A stretch of 62,024 bases of DNA from Bacteriovoracaceae bacterium (GCA_017858255.1 JAFMBV010000012.1:1-62024), one strand, 5' to 3'. Shown: positions 44,411 to 54,121, counted from the stretch's first letter. Program-made: numbers and translations. The notes: generated by a model from the sequence alone, not told the origin.

Positions 44411-47330
44411 CACCATCTTCTTTTGAGGAGGAGCCTTCTTCATTATCTAATATAAAGTGACGAACTCCTTCAACTGCGTCTTTTAAAGGTTCTCTTAATA
44501 TTGAATACGGCTCCATGAGTTTATTAAACTTCTCCATCGTCCTTCCCTTCCACTTTTGAGTTCTAGAGTCAACGACGATCACTCCACCCCTGTCTGACTC
44601 TGTCCGAAGCAGTCGACCTAACTTTTGGTGTAATGAACGAGTACGATGGGCCAAATAATAATCAGTAAATTCATTGCCGATATTTGTTTCATAGAAATGG
44701 CGCCGATCATTAATAACTTGGTCCATTCTTAAGTCAGGAACCTTATCAATAAAGACAAACTGAAGGGCTTCACCAGGAATATCAATTCCCTCCCCAAAGC
44801 TTTCCATACCGAGAAGAATCCCCTGCCCATTATTTTTAAACTCTTCGACCACCTGAGATCCCATCCCTTGAATAAAGAGCGGAATTTCACCATCAAAGTC
44901 TCTTAAAAGAATTTCTCGGGCAAGCTCAAACCTTTTTCGAGCGGAGAAAAGAAGCAGAGTTCTACCTCCGAGGTCTCTTATTAATGGATTAACCTGTTTA
45001 AGAATAGTTTCCACAAAGTCATTACTATGAAGGTTAGGTACATCATCGCAAAGATAAACCCTCGTATTCTTTTTATAATCATAGGGAGCGGGCAAGAAAA
45101 AGCCATGGCGAAAGCGTCTATCAGCTTCAAGGTAGCCATAGCCTGTGGCCCATTCAACTCCTCTAAAGCCTTGATCACCTTCTGCGTTTCCAAGAGTCGC
45201 TGAAGTAAAGAAGACACTTCGGCTTGTTTGCAAGAGGTGATTATATAAAGTTTCACCGATATTTATAGGGCCAGAATAAATAGAATAGCCTTCTCTTTCA
45301 TGAAATTTAAGGCTGTGGCTATAACCGGCTTTTCTATTAACTGTCGTATCAAGAGCTAAGATTAAGTCATCTAATGTTGCAGCGAAAGTTTCAAAACGCG
45401 TGAGAGCTACGATTTGATTCTCGCCCTCTAAGTTCTTTACTTCGAAGAGAGAGACGTAAGGAGACAAGGCCTCAGAATAATTCGAAAGAATAAATTTTAT
45501 ACTCTCTAAGTGGTTAAAGAGACCTCTGCCAAGAGCGTCTTGAGTGTTATCGCCAGAAACCATGGGAAGTTCATTCCAAAAGTATTCTGTATAGCGAGGA
45601 TGTTTCTTAAAGTAGTTCTCAAATACTTCAGGAAGAACCCGTAAATGATCCATGAGCATCTGGTAAGTCTCAAGAGTTTGTTCCCGAAGCTTATTTATGA
45701 TGACGGTGCTATCGCCTACCTCTTCTTCTTTTTGAGCTAGTAAATAAAAAAGAGAACCAATACCCTGATTATGATTAAGAGAGCGGGCCAAACTATCTAA
45801 GCTATCTTTAGTTGCCTCAAGAGAAAAGGCCCTCGTTGTTTCATCTTCTATCTTATGGGCTTCATCAATAACAATATATTCTGGGCGGGGAAAGGCCCTA
45901 GGCCAAGAAAATGTTAGAGCATGGTTTCCAATAACGATGTCGGCTTCCTTTGCCTCTCGCAATCCACGAATATAAGTACAGTCGCTTTTAAAAGGACACG
46001 CGTTGCCGGTGCATGAACGGTAATCGACAGCATTCTCTTTATCTCTATTCCTAAATGCTTCAAATTTTCTCTTAAACACGTAGGGAAGGTCGTCTCTAAT
46101 TATCCAGTTTTCACTGTCTAGTCTTGAATTATGATAAAAGACTAACTCAAAATACATATCCGTAAAGTTATCCCCAAATTCTCTTGTGGAAAAAAGGAGG
46201 TCTTCCTCATCAATACTTTGTCGAAATAAAAGCTCACAGAGGTGGTTACTTGAACCCACCAAGCGCTTAACCTTAAGCTCTTCTTCGCCAACACCCAAAA
46301 TTTTTCTTAGTTGCGGTACATCTTTGTACATCGCCTGATACTGGAGGGTCTTTGTTCCTGTGGCGACAAGTACCTGCTTCTTTTCTTCCATAGCGAATAA
46401 AGCACTTGGCACGAGATAGCCCATTGTCTTGCCAGTACCCGTCGGAGCCTGAACAAGAGCATGGACACCATTTTTAAAGCTTTGTCCCGCCTTCAAAGAC
46501 AATTCTTCTTGAGACTTTCTATATGAGTAGCCGGGTATATTTTCGCGTAGACTCTCTTCCGATCGAAATATTTTCTTTAGATTTTCTCCAGAGAATTCAA
46601 AAGAAAAGGGTCTCTCCCCAGCAAAGATTGGAGCATGAAAACGACTATCTTCAAAATCTTTTGCTTTTATAACTGCTGCATCGACATCAAAGTCAATCGC
46701 CTCTGCAAGCTCCTGGACTTCATCGTCATCAAGGTTAAAGAATTTGTAATACCAATAGTTTTTCAGATCATACTTTTGAAAGAGTGAATTGATTGTTTGA
46801 TAATTATCACTATCCCCTTTGATCAATTGAACTGCCGTTAAAAGGACTTTTAATAAATCAACACTATCTTCAAATCCTCGATGAGTTTCTCCAGCGGCCA
46901 GGCCCCACTCGACAATAAAGTTTTCTAGCTTTAGAGACTGCTTATAGGGAAAGAGAAGACTTAGAAAAGGCAGAGAATCCTCATAGGTTTCCCTCTCGCC
47001 TCCATCGTCAATTTCATCAAAGGAGTGATATAAGAAGTTTTTTTCAAAATCGGCATTGTGAGCGATCAGGCGATGGCCAAAAAGCTCGCTTATCTCTGGC
47101 TCTACTTTAGACCAAAGAGGCGCTTTTTTAATCATCTTTTCATTAATACCAGTAAGCTTTTGTATAAAAAAACTTGGCACAAAAGAAGAGCGAACCAATG
47201 ACGAGTATTTCTTTACAAGAGAAGTTCCTTCAAATTGTAAAAAACCAACGTCAATAATTTCGTCATTAAGAGGATCAACCCCTGTTGTTTCAATATCAAT
47301 AATGGCCCAACGCCCTAAATTATTATCCAT
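44379..47330 (-). CDS. DinG-type ATP-dependent helicase with N-terminal DnaQ-like exonuclease domain
   Basis: A 983-residue two-module enzyme. Residues 1-170 are a DEDDh 3'-5' exonuclease: WAIIDIETTG, AHNADFEKNFL and HRGFEDSVD. The XPD/DinG-type helicase has Walker A APTGTGKT, the Fe-S cysteines in CTGNACPFKSDC, DEAH and the C-terminal motifs LLLFSARKR and HQKLGRLLRTESDRG. Both active sites look complete. DinG unwinds 5'-3' and resolves R-loops or G4 structures. The fused form is known in Firmicutes and some other phyla. It overlaps the unknown gene on the other strand by 32 bases. Confidence 0.92.
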   Translation of the reverse strand: MDNNLGRWAIIDIETTGVDPLNDEIIDVGFLQFEGTSLVKKYSSLVRSSFVPSFFIQKLTGINEKMIKKAPLWSKVEPEISELFGHRLIAHNADFEKNFLYHSFDEIDDGGERETYEDSLPFLSLLFPYKQSLKLENFIVEWGLAAGETHRGFEDSVDLLKVLLTAVQLIKGDSDNYQTINSLFQKYDLKNYWYYKFFNLDDDEVQELAEAIDFDVDAAVIKAKDFEDSRFHAPIFAGERPFSFEFSGENLKKIFRSEESLRENIPGYSYRKSQEELSLKAGQSFKNGVHALVQAPTGTGKTMGYLVPSALFAMEEKKQVLVATGTKTLQYQAMYKDVPQLRKILGVGEEELKVKRLVGSSNHLCELLFRQSIDEEDLLFSTREFGDNFTDMYFELVFYHNSRLDSENWIIRDDLPYVFKRKFEAFRNRDKENAVDYRSCTGNACPFKSDCTYIRGLREAKEADIVIGNHALTFSWPRAFPRPEYIVIDEAHKIEDETTRAFSLEATKDSLDSLARSLNHNQGIGSLFYLLAQKEEEVGDSTVIINKLREQTLETYQMLMDHLRVLPEVFENYFKKHPRYTEYFWNELPMVSGDNTQDALGRGLFNHLESIKFILSNYSEALSPYVSLFEVKNLEGENQIVALTRFETFAATLDDLILALDTTVNRKAGYSHSLKFHEREGYSIYSGPINIGETLYNHLLQTSRSVFFTSATLGNAEGDQGFRGVEWATGYGYLEADRRFRHGFFLPAPYDYKKNTRVYLCDDVPNLHSNDFVETILKQVNPLIRDLGGRTLLLFSARKRFELAREILLRDFDGEIPLFIQGMGSQVVEEFKNNGQGILLGMESFGEGIDIPGEALQFVFIDKVPDLRMDQVINDRRHFYETNIGNEFTDYYLAHRTRSLHQKLGRLLRTESDRGGVIVVDSRTQKWKGRTMEKFNKLMEPYSILREPLKDAVEGVRHFILDNEEGSSSKEDGASPYQGHSNI

Positions 47331-47431
47331 GAGTCCCTTTTATATCTCTTAATACCAATGTTTAGTTGTCGACAAATTCCTTTTCCCTTATAAAATAACT
47401 TAAGAATCATTAACAAAACTTAAGGGATTGG

Positions 47432-47821
47432 ATGAGCACTGCAGTTGTCTTTCAAATTCAGTCGTTTTTAATACTTAGCACCATGACTTTGGGAGTCTAC
47501 CTTAGAAAAAAAAGGTCGGTCCACATTAAGCTTATGGCCACCACCATCATATGGGACATATTACTAATCCTACAGATTGAACTTGGTCGCGGTGCCATAA
47601 TAAAAGCCTCTAACGCAGTCTCTAATGCAATGATGCTTAATGTCCATGTCTCAATAGCTGTCCTTACTGTTTTCTTCTATGGTGGCATGATCTACACAGG
47701 GCGCAAACTCTTAAGTGGCGATAATTCTATAAGGCCTCTTCATAAAAAGTTAGGCTGGACCACCTGGTCCTTGCGTATTCTTACTTTTGTGACTAGTTTC
47801 TGGGCTGTAACACCTCAATAA
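47432..47821 (+). CDS. DUF420-like four-helix membrane protein
   Basis: A 129-residue protein with four hydrophobic segments and three conserved-looking histidines (VHIKLMA, NVHVSIAV, PLHKKLGW) at membrane edges, as in the DUF420/CtaM group linked to haem-copper oxidase assembly. The family call is by pattern only. It is the first gene of a three-gene unit with bolA and grxD. Confidence 0.55.
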   Translation: MSTAVVFQIQSFLILSTMTLGVYLRKKRSVHIKLMATTIIWDILLILQIELGRGAIIKASNAVSNAMMLNVHVSIAVLTVFFYGGMIYTGRKLLSGDNSIRPLHKKLGWTTWSLRILTFVTSFWAVTPQ

Positions 47822-47840
47822 CACAAACAAGGAAAGCACT

Positions 47841-48098
47841 ATGGTCGACTTTACCTCGGTTGAAGGCCTAATCAAATCTCACCTTGAAGATGCAGTCGTT
47901 AAGGTTACGGACCTTACCGGAACTGCAGATCATCTTGGTATAATGATCATCAGTGATGCCTTTATGGGAAAAATTCTCATCCAGCAGCATCAAATGATTA
48001 TGGATATCCTGAAAGAAAAGTTAGGATCTAATGAAATACATGCAGTTCAGTTAAAAACTCTAACGAAAGAAAAGGCCAAGGCCCAAGGACTGCTTTAA
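47841..48098 (+). CDS. bolA: BolA-family protein
   Basis: An 85-residue KH-like-fold protein with the family helix-turn segment and invariant C-terminal His (EIHAVQLKTLT). BolA proteins bind a [2Fe-2S] cluster together with CGFS monothiol glutaredoxins; such a partner is encoded 15 bases downstream. The pair likely serves Fe-S trafficking to the many cluster proteins of the window, or iron sensing. Confidence 0.9.
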   Translation: MVDFTSVEGLIKSHLEDAVVKVTDLTGTADHLGIMIISDAFMGKILIQQHQMIMDILKEKLGSNEIHAVQLKTLTKEKAKAQGLL

Positions 48099-48113
48099 AA
48101 AACGGAGAATTAT

Positions 48114-48506
48114 ATGAGCGACGAAAAGAACCCATTTAATATTTTAGGTAGCGACAAAGTTCCACAACCAGGTGGAAGCGCTATAAAAGAAGAAAGTACT
48201 TCAGGCGACCTAAACGAAAGAATTAAGAAAATAATTGGTAGCTCTAGTATCGTACTATTTATGAAAGGAAACCCGGAAATACCTCAGTGCGGATTTAGCG
48301 CTAACGTTATCGGTATCCTTAATGCCATGAATGTAACATACAACACTTTTGATATCTTATCTGATATGGATATTCGTCAAGGACTTAAGGAATATAGTAA
48401 TTGGCCGACATTCCCTCAGTTATATGTTAAGGGCCAGCTTGTTGGTGGAAATGACATTATCATGGAAATGTATGAAGGTGGAGAACTAGAAAGCGTTCTC
48501 AAATAA
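48114..48506 (+). CDS. grxD: Monothiol glutaredoxin (Grx4 type, CGFS)
   Basis: A 130-residue protein with the CGFS active site preceded by FMKGNPEIPQ, then SNWPTFPQLYVKG and GGNDIIMEMYEGGEL, which form the glutathione and cluster site. It bridges a [2Fe-2S] cluster with BolA. An N-terminal extension of about 30 polar residues is longer than in E. coli GrxD and has no motif. AGGGA-like purines in CGGAGAATTAT provide the ribosome site. A strong terminator follows. Confidence 0.93.
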   Translation: MSDEKNPFNILGSDKVPQPGGSAIKEESTSGDLNERIKKIIGSSSIVLFMKGNPEIPQCGFSANVIGILNAMNVTYNTFDILSDMDIRQGLKEYSNWPTFPQLYVKGQLVGGNDIIMEMYEGGELESVLK

Positions 48507-48513
48507 AAAAGAT

Positions 48514-48538
48514 GGGTCCTTAAGAGGACCCTTTTTTT
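48514..48538. terminator. Rho-independent terminator
   Basis: GGGTCCT (48514-48520), loop TAAG, and AGGACCC (48525-48531), then seven T. An A-run on the left makes it usable for the convergent metalloprotease transcript as well. Confidence 0.9.
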
Positions 48539-48541
48539 ATT

Positions 48542-49774
48542 CTATTTTATTTTTACTTCAGTATTCATTGGTCCATCACCAATATTGACGACCACTTCAA
48601 TATCTACATACTCATTATAGTACACACCCGCAGCTTTATCTAAGCACTTAACGGATGCCCAGCCTCCGGCCGTAACTCTTAAATCATAAACCATATCTGT
48701 AAGACCGCGATCTTTCCAATGAAGGTTGGATATACTAACCCCACCATAATAGAGCCCTTTACCACATACTTCTCTAAAGCCTTGATTACTCCAGCCTTCA
48801 ATCCTATGAAGCTTTTCTCCATAAGTGACGTAGAGGTCTGGTACGCCATCAACAAAATCGTGATTATAATAACCTAAACCAACAATCAGATCCTCAGTAA
48901 TTGTCATTTCAATTTCGGCCTTATTTACCTCTGAAACATTTATGACCTTAGTCCCAAGTTCTTCTAAAAAAGTATGATTACCAACACCAACCTGATGCCC
49001 AAGCTCATGAATAAGAAGACCAATCCAAAGGCGAGGATTATCCATTCGCCTGTATGCAAGATCTCTATTTATAAAAATAGGGAACTCTGAAGAAAAGCCA
49101 GTCTTCGCCACTCTAGGTGCTGGATCAAAACCTTTTAGATGGAAAAAATCTGGATAATCAGCTTCGGAAAGGAAGATGACTTTCCCCTCACCTTCATAGT
49201 CTGAAAGTATATTGAGTATATCCAATAATACCTTATTCTCATTTTCATCAAAATTAACAAAGGATTGTTCGAAAGAAGAAATAATGTGTTTAGCTAAATT
49301 ATGATAGTAAAAGCTCACCTGTGCTTCGAGAAGGCCTCCACCATTACCAACAGTATCACCACTTCTTATATTTCTTGGGTCTATCCCTATAGAGTCTAAA
49401 TTAATTTTAAATTGAAGGTTACGACTTTCACGCACTGAAGGATTTAAAAAGATATCGTCAAAATCAATTGTCCCATGGTTCTCATTGTCTATAACGTAAC
49501 CATTACCAACTGTATCTCCCGATAAAGCTGCCCTAAAATCCACTAAAGCCTTGTCCGTGCGAAACTCTGGATCGAACACAAAGTCATTCTCAAGAGATAA
49601 TGTATCGTTTACCGCATCTTCATTAGGCATGAGAGTCAAATCTTTCTCAAATTTTAAGACCTGAGCGAAACCACTAAAGTTAAGAGTCGCCATTACAACG
49701 AGGGCCAAACTTCTTTTCAGCGTGGTTCTAAATAAATTTTTCATCGTAGGGGTAGCTGTCTTCATAAAGTTCAT
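48542..49774 (-). CDS. Exported zinc metalloprotease-like protein (HELGH)
   Basis: Up to 410 residues with a signal peptide ending GFAQ. Starts at 49774, 49765 or 49744 are possible; the last gives the most normal leader but none has a good ribosome site. The catalytic motif is HELGHQVGVGNH (HExxHxxGxxxH, metzincin-like), with Glu as base and three His ligands. Two copies of SGDTVGNG occur before it (around residues 90 and 145), the second reading GNGGG. Likely a secreted protease; the C-terminal 90 residues look like a beta-domain. Co-transcribed with a TIGR02147-type regulator. Confidence 0.75.
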   Translation of the reverse strand: MNFMKTATPTMKNLFRTTLKRSLALVVMATLNFSGFAQVLKFEKDLTLMPNEDAVNDTLSLENDFVFDPEFRTDKALVDFRAALSGDTVGNGYVIDNENHGTIDFDDIFLNPSVRESRNLQFKINLDSIGIDPRNIRSGDTVGNGGGLLEAQVSFYYHNLAKHIISSFEQSFVNFDENENKVLLDILNILSDYEGEGKVIFLSEADYPDFFHLKGFDPAPRVAKTGFSSEFPIFINRDLAYRRMDNPRLWIGLLIHELGHQVGVGNHTFLEELGTKVINVSEVNKAEIEMTITEDLIVGLGYYNHDFVDGVPDLYVTYGEKLHRIEGWSNQGFREVCGKGLYYGGVSISNLHWKDRGLTDMVYDLRVTAGGWASVKCLDKAAGVYYNEYVDIEVVVNIGDGPMNTEVKIK

Positions 49775-49782
49775 CCAATTTT

Positions 49783-50667
49783 TTATTCTAAGTCTTTTGT
49801 ATGCTCAAATAACTGAATATTTAACTGATAAACAGCATCACCAACTTCATCGTCTCTATATTTTTCATTAAATTCACTCACGAAATTCACAATGTCTGCG
49901 TAGGCATTCTTTAGGTCCTCTTTTTTCTTAATATTCAGAGTAAGACCTTGGAACATCCTATTGTTAACATCCTGTTCATCTAGTGCCTGAGCGGCTTGAA
50001 CAAGCATACCTCTGTGATGATTCTTAATGGCGGCTGAAGGAACTTGATTTCCAGTATGAGTTTTAACTGGGTTCTCTTTAATCCCCTTCTCTGCATCATC
50101 TTGGAGAAGACCTACATTTTTGAGGTTTTGAATAGCATTTTTAATTTGGGCCTTTGAAATTTTTCTTCTTAATGCTTTAAAAATCCAGTCGTGATCATTA
50201 ATAAAGTGCTTATTGCTGACTAAGGATTTTATGGCATAACAGTACCAATCACTCACAACTGAAAACTGATCGTAATTAATTTTCTGGACTTCACTTAAAC
50301 CACTCAAACGACTAGCTTCAACCAATAGCTCACTAATGTCTGCGCCAGACTGCTTTTTTCTCTCAATTTCAACGAGGAGCTCAAAGTACTTACGTTCGCC
50401 CTTGCTAAACTTAAAGTCTTCAGAAAAAGAAACGATCATCTTCCATGTAGGAAGTCGTTGTTTATTTAATACCATGGCAAGTGAGCTTGGCGAACGATAG
50501 CCCAGGCGATTTGCCCAATTTTTTAAGTTATAAGGACCATGACTATACTTACCATAAGCGCTCACATAAGCGTTAAGAAAGTCAGCATAGTCCGTAAAAT
50601 TAAAAAGCGTTGGCTTGGCCTTTGCCTCACGACCTTGACTTAAATTTGTGAAGTTTGTCTCTAACAT
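49783..50667 (-). CDS. TIGR02147/DUF4423-family regulator
   Basis: A 294-residue cytosolic protein. Its N-terminal part (FTDYADFLNAYV, LKNWANRLGYRSPSSLAMVL) is the signature of TIGR02147 proteins, abundant in Bdellovibrio and Fibrobacter and thought to be HTH transcription regulators. The middle (KGERKYFELLVEIERKK) and the long DUF4423 helical C-terminal part agree. It lies between two exported-protein genes, overlapping the upstream one by one base and eight bases before the protease, so it probably regulates or is regulated with them. Confidence 0.85.
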   Translation of the reverse strand: MLETNFTNLSQGREAKAKPTLFNFTDYADFLNAYVSAYGKYSHGPYNLKNWANRLGYRSPSSLAMVLNKQRLPTWKMIVSFSEDFKFSKGERKYFELLVEIERKKQSGADISELLVEASRLSGLSEVQKINYDQFSVVSDWYCYAIKSLVSNKHFINDHDWIFKALRRKISKAQIKNAIQNLKNVGLLQDDAEKGIKENPVKTHTGNQVPSAAIKNHHRGMLVQAAQALDEQDVNNRMFQGLTLNIKKKEDLKNAYADIVNFVSEFNEKYRDDEVGDAVYQLNIQLFEHTKDLE

Positions 50668-51158
50668 TATTCTTTATCCTTACAAGAAGGTAGCTTTAAT
50701 TCTTTATCAAAAAGAGGCACTAAATCCCCACCATCCACTTTAAACACATTTACCGAAAAAGTCGTTTGGGCCACAAAAGGAACAGATCCATACATAAAAC
50801 ATCGTTTGCTAGGGTCATTATCTTTTCGCACTAAACACCCAAATCTCTTCCCCAAAATATTTAATTTTGGATATACCATTACTTCTCTAAGACATTTTTT
50901 ACCACGTCTTCTCAAACACTTTTTACGGGCCTTAATTTTAATAGGCTTAATTACTTTTTGCCCTACCCCCGATAAACAAATGTCTGTGGCCTTGTAAAAG
51001 AAACCTCCGTTTAAGAGATATTCAGGGTTTTCAAAAGTAATTTCACCCCGCTCTTTTGCTTCGACTAAACTAGACCAAGTGTCATCATGTGATACCACTG
51101 CAAATACATTGCTTAACAGTAAAGTTGTGAAAAATATGACAAAGGTTTTAACCAACAT
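50667..51158 (-). CDS. Small exported protein of unknown function
   Basis: About 163 residues from the ATG at 51158, which has AAGGA eight bases upstream. A signal peptide is probably cleaved after VFA. The mature part contains a very basic cysteine-spaced stretch (KCLRRRGKKCLRE) plus other Cys pairs (DICLSG, GCLVRK, RCFMYG), suggesting a disulfide-rich, perhaps nucleic-acid- or surface-binding protein. No family is recognised. It is the first gene of the three-gene unit with the TIGR02147 regulator and the metalloprotease. Confidence 0.6.
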   Translation of the reverse strand: MLVKTFVIFFTTLLLSNVFAVVSHDDTWSSLVEAKERGEITFENPEYLLNGGFFYKATDICLSGVGQKVIKPIKIKARKKCLRRRGKKCLREVMVYPKLNILGKRFGCLVRKDNDPSKRCFMYGSVPFVAQTTFSVNVFKVDGGDLVPLFDKELKLPSCKDKE

Positions 51159-51272
51159 GAAATAGTTCCTTTCTCTTCTCAATAGGACTTAAGTGGTTAA
51201 AATATAACAGTTATTGACGACAGAATGACGCATGATGTAATCATTTCAGGACTTATTTCCTCTGTCTAAAAA

Positions 51273-51291
51273 CTTCACATTTTGGTGTGAA
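51273..51291 (-). terminator. Weak rho-independent terminator of the yebC-channel operon
   Basis: Minus strand TTCACA, loop CCAAAA, TGTGAA, followed by GTTTTTAG. The stem is only 6 bp but the T-run and its position 80 bases after the channel stop fit a terminator. It could instead be an operator-like inverted repeat for the exported-protein gene. Confidence 0.45.
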
Positions 51292-51368
51292 AGATTCCAA
51301 AGTTGTGCAAAATCCATCATTTAGGGAAGAAAAAGGGAAATATGAGTCATTAACCTAGGGTTAAAACT

Positions 51369-52394
51369 CTATTTACTAACGAGCTTATCTAAAAGTTTTT
51401 CCTGTTCTCCTGTACCAATATAAAGAAGAACATCACCCGAGCTCAACTCTATCTCTGGACCGGGGTTATATTGGAAGTGATCGCCACCTCGTCCGAGAGC
51501 GAGAATATTAAGGCCACAGTTACTATAAAAATCAACTTCTCCTATCTTTTTACCAACAAGTGAAGATTCTTTAGGAATAACAACCTCTTCAACTCGAATT
51601 GATTTATCCGTCCCCCTCAACATACGATCGAGAAAGTTCGTAACATGAGGTCGTAAAATTTCGGACGCCATTCGCATTCCCCCAATATAGTTTGGTGAAA
51701 CAACGCGAGAGGCTCCTGCACGCTTAAGTTTTTTAATCATTGTTAAATCAATGGCCTTAGAAACAATGGTAAGACGTGGCTGTAGCATTTTTGCGGATAC
51801 CGTAAGGAATAAATTATCTTTGTCATTTGAAAGTGCAGCTACAAGACCTCGTGCCCTACCAATCCCCGCTTTCTCTAAGATAAGGTCGGTTGTTGCATCT
51901 CCGACCAAAACAGGAACATTAGGGAACTCGAAGTTAATCTCCTGTTTTTTTTCTTCCGTAGTCTCTATTACGACACATTCCTGATCAGCTGCAACCATTT
52001 CGCGAATCACATGGACCCCGGTCTCACCTGCACCACAGATAATAAAATGATTTTCCATACGCTTTATCCTTCTTCTCACTCTTTCGAATGAAAAAGCATT
52101 CTTTAGATTTCCTTCAATAATATACGCCGTCACTACAGAGGTAGAATAAAGAACAACACCCATTCCAGTAAACATTAAGAAAGTTGTATAGATAATGGCC
52201 GCAGGATTTTCGTCAATCCCAAGAATGTCTCCATAACCCACTGTCGTGAGGGTAATGCCGGCCATATAAAGTAAACGCAAAAATGTTTCGTCAGGAAAGA
52301 AGGCCTTGAAGCCAAAAGTCCCTAGGATTAGGGATCCAAATAAAAGAATAACAGGGATCTTTAGACCTCGCCAGGCCCTAAAAAAATCAAACAT
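51369..52394 (-). CDS. Potassium channel with RCK (TrkA-N/TrkA-C) domains
   Basis: A 341-residue protein. Two membrane helices flank a pore loop with the selectivity filter TVGYGD (about residue 53). A cytosolic RCK_N domain (ICGAGETG nucleotide motif) and an RCK_C domain (SLVGKKIGEVDFYSNCGLNILALGRG) follow. It is an MthK/Kch-like ligand-gated K+ channel. It is the last gene of CFI-box-yebC-RlmM-like-channel, three bases after the methyltransferase. Confidence 0.92.
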   Translation of the reverse strand: MFDFFRAWRGLKIPVILLFGSLILGTFGFKAFFPDETFLRLLYMAGITLTTVGYGDILGIDENPAAIIYTTFLMFTGMGVVLYSTSVVTAYIIEGNLKNAFSFERVRRRIKRMENHFIICGAGETGVHVIREMVAADQECVVIETTEEKKQEINFEFPNVPVLVGDATTDLILEKAGIGRARGLVAALSNDKDNLFLTVSAKMLQPRLTIVSKAIDLTMIKKLKRAGASRVVSPNYIGGMRMASEILRPHVTNFLDRMLRGTDKSIRVEEVVIPKESSLVGKKIGEVDFYSNCGLNILALGRGGDHFQYNPGPEIELSSGDVLLYIGTGEQEKLLDKLVSK

Positions 52395-52397
52395 TCT

Positions 52398-53357
52398 CTA
52401 GTCGGCCTTTGTTATAAACAAACAGAACTCTTTGTCATGACTTGGAAGAATACTCTTTCTAATTTCAGAGTACCCATTATCTTTGGCCATCTCTTCTAGC
52501 TCCCTAATGTCATGAATATTAAAACCTAACTCAAGTTTTACTGTCATGATAAGCCCAACACATTCATCAAGCTTATTCATTAACTTAAGAAGACTTGCAA
52601 GGGCCGCTTTTGATGCTGTATCCACATCAAATACAATCCAGTTAACAGGAGGTAAACCTCTCAGATGCTTTGTTTTCAAATTAGTATAGTTTGTATTAAG
52701 AAATAGAAAACCCTCTGGAAAATCTTCTTTAACTTCTTCACTTAAAGGTTCTGTATCAACACCTATTACTCGAAAACCATTCTTTAAAAGAAAATAAGCA
52801 GAACCGCCAGGAGAGCAACCTATGTCTAAAAAAACCTCTTCATGACCTACTAGAGGGCGAAACCTTTTAAAAGCTTCCCCTATTTTATGGTAGGCTAAAG
52901 ATGGCGCCCTTTCCTCACGAGGAATTGGTGATAAACCCGTATAAGGGGCAAAGTCACCACGAACCTGTTGCCGAACACCTAGCGCGTAGGATTCACTATC
53001 AATGCGAATGACATCGATAACAGGTCCTCGAGTTTTCCGATCTCCCATCTCACCTGTTTCTTCAACAAGATCCCAACGATGAATAGTGTGGGTATTATAT
53101 TTCTTTTGAGTTTCAGGTATGAGGGATTCAATATAGGACTTCTCACCCTTTTCAATAAGGATTCCCTTTACGAGAGAAAAGGTAATTGTTTTTTCGTAAA
53201 TTTCTTGAAGTCCGTACTCACGATCAAGGCGATAAGTGACAAAGCCGCGCGCCCCCTGATTGAAGTTCCAATTAGGATAATAGGTTTGGACCTCTTCTTT
53301 GAGCTGGCCTAAAATATGGATTAAAGAAATAAGATAAAGTTCTGGTTCTCTTTTCAT
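52398..53357 (-). CDS. RlmM/FtsJ-like SAM-dependent RNA methyltransferase
   Basis: A 319-residue protein. The first 130 residues look THUMP/RlmM-N-like. The C-terminal Rossmann domain has LDIGCSPGGSAYFLL (motif I), VIGVD, WIVFDVD and MTVKLEL, which give the Asp and Lys expected of the FtsJ K-D-K-E set. RlmM 2'-O-methylates C2498 of 23S rRNA; the match here is partial, so the exact target is open. It is five bases after yebC. Confidence 0.65.
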   Translation of the reverse strand: MKREPELYLISLIHILGQLKEEVQTYYPNWNFNQGARGFVTYRLDREYGLQEIYEKTITFSLVKGILIEKGEKSYIESLIPETQKKYNTHTIHRWDLVEETGEMGDRKTRGPVIDVIRIDSESYALGVRQQVRGDFAPYTGLSPIPREERAPSLAYHKIGEAFKRFRPLVGHEEVFLDIGCSPGGSAYFLLKNGFRVIGVDTEPLSEEVKEDFPEGFLFLNTNYTNLKTKHLRGLPPVNWIVFDVDTASKAALASLLKLMNKLDECVGLIMTVKLELGFNIHDIRELEEMAKDNGYSEIRKSILPSHDKEFCLFITKAD

Positions 53358-53362
53358 TTTAG

Positions 53363-54103
53363 TTATTCACCAGTCATGAGTTCTTCATTAAACTCAACGT
53401 TGTGGTAAACCTTTTGAACATCATCATCATCTTCTAATGAGTCTATAAGCTTGGAAAACACTTCCCAAGTACCAGCATCGATATCTTTCATCGTTGTTGG
53501 CAGCCGCTGAAGGCCAGCTTCTCTGGGCTCGATATTAAGGTCGCCTAGTTTCTTTTGTAGATTACCAAAGTCTTCCATAGCGGTAGTAACATTAATTAAA
53601 CCTTCTTCGAATTCAACGTCCTCTGCGCCACCATCAATCATCTCCATCGTAAACTCGTCTTCATCGAGTTCATTTTGATCAATAGTAAAGATACCTTTAC
53701 GGTCAAAGACAAACTCAAGGCAGCCATCTTTTCCAAGATTTCCACCATGCTTTTTAAAGAAAGAGCGAACATTGGCAACAGTACGAGTGTTGTTATCTGT
53801 AGCACACTCCACAAAGACAGCAATCCCGTCGGGTCCGTAGCCTTCAAAAGTCACATCTGTGTAACTGGCCCCATCTTCACCCGACGCCTTTTTGATGGCC
53901 CGATCGATATTATCTTTTGGCATATTTTGGCCACGAGCATTTTGAATGGCGAGACGTAACCTTGGATTGGTTTCCATTTCTGGCCCACCACTTTTAACAG
54001 CGACCGTAATTTCCTTGATAAGCTTTGTGAAAATCTTCCCACGCTTAGCATCTTGGGCACCTTTGCGGTGACGAATATTGGCCCATTTAGAATGACCTGC
54101 CAT
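53363..54103 (-). CDS. YebC/PmpR-family protein
   Basis: A 246-residue protein beginning MAGHSKWANIRHRK, the family signature, followed by GKIFTKLIKEI, YGPDGIAVFVECATDNNTRT and FDRKGIF. Family members act as translation factors relieving ribosome stalling at proline-rich motifs or as DNA-binding regulators. It is co-transcribed with the CFI-box gene upstream (18-base gap) and the methyltransferase downstream. Confidence 0.95.
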   Translation of the reverse strand: MAGHSKWANIRHRKGAQDAKRGKIFTKLIKEITVAVKSGGPEMETNPRLRLAIQNARGQNMPKDNIDRAIKKASGEDGASYTDVTFEGYGPDGIAVFVECATDNNTRTVANVRSFFKKHGGNLGKDGCLEFVFDRKGIFTIDQNELDEDEFTMEMIDGGAEDVEFEEGLINVTTAMEDFGNLQKKLGDLNIEPREAGLQRLPTTMKDIDAGTWEVFSKLIDSLEDDDDVQKVYHNVEFNEELMTGE

Positions 54104-54121
54104 GGAAGAAATCTCCTTGAA

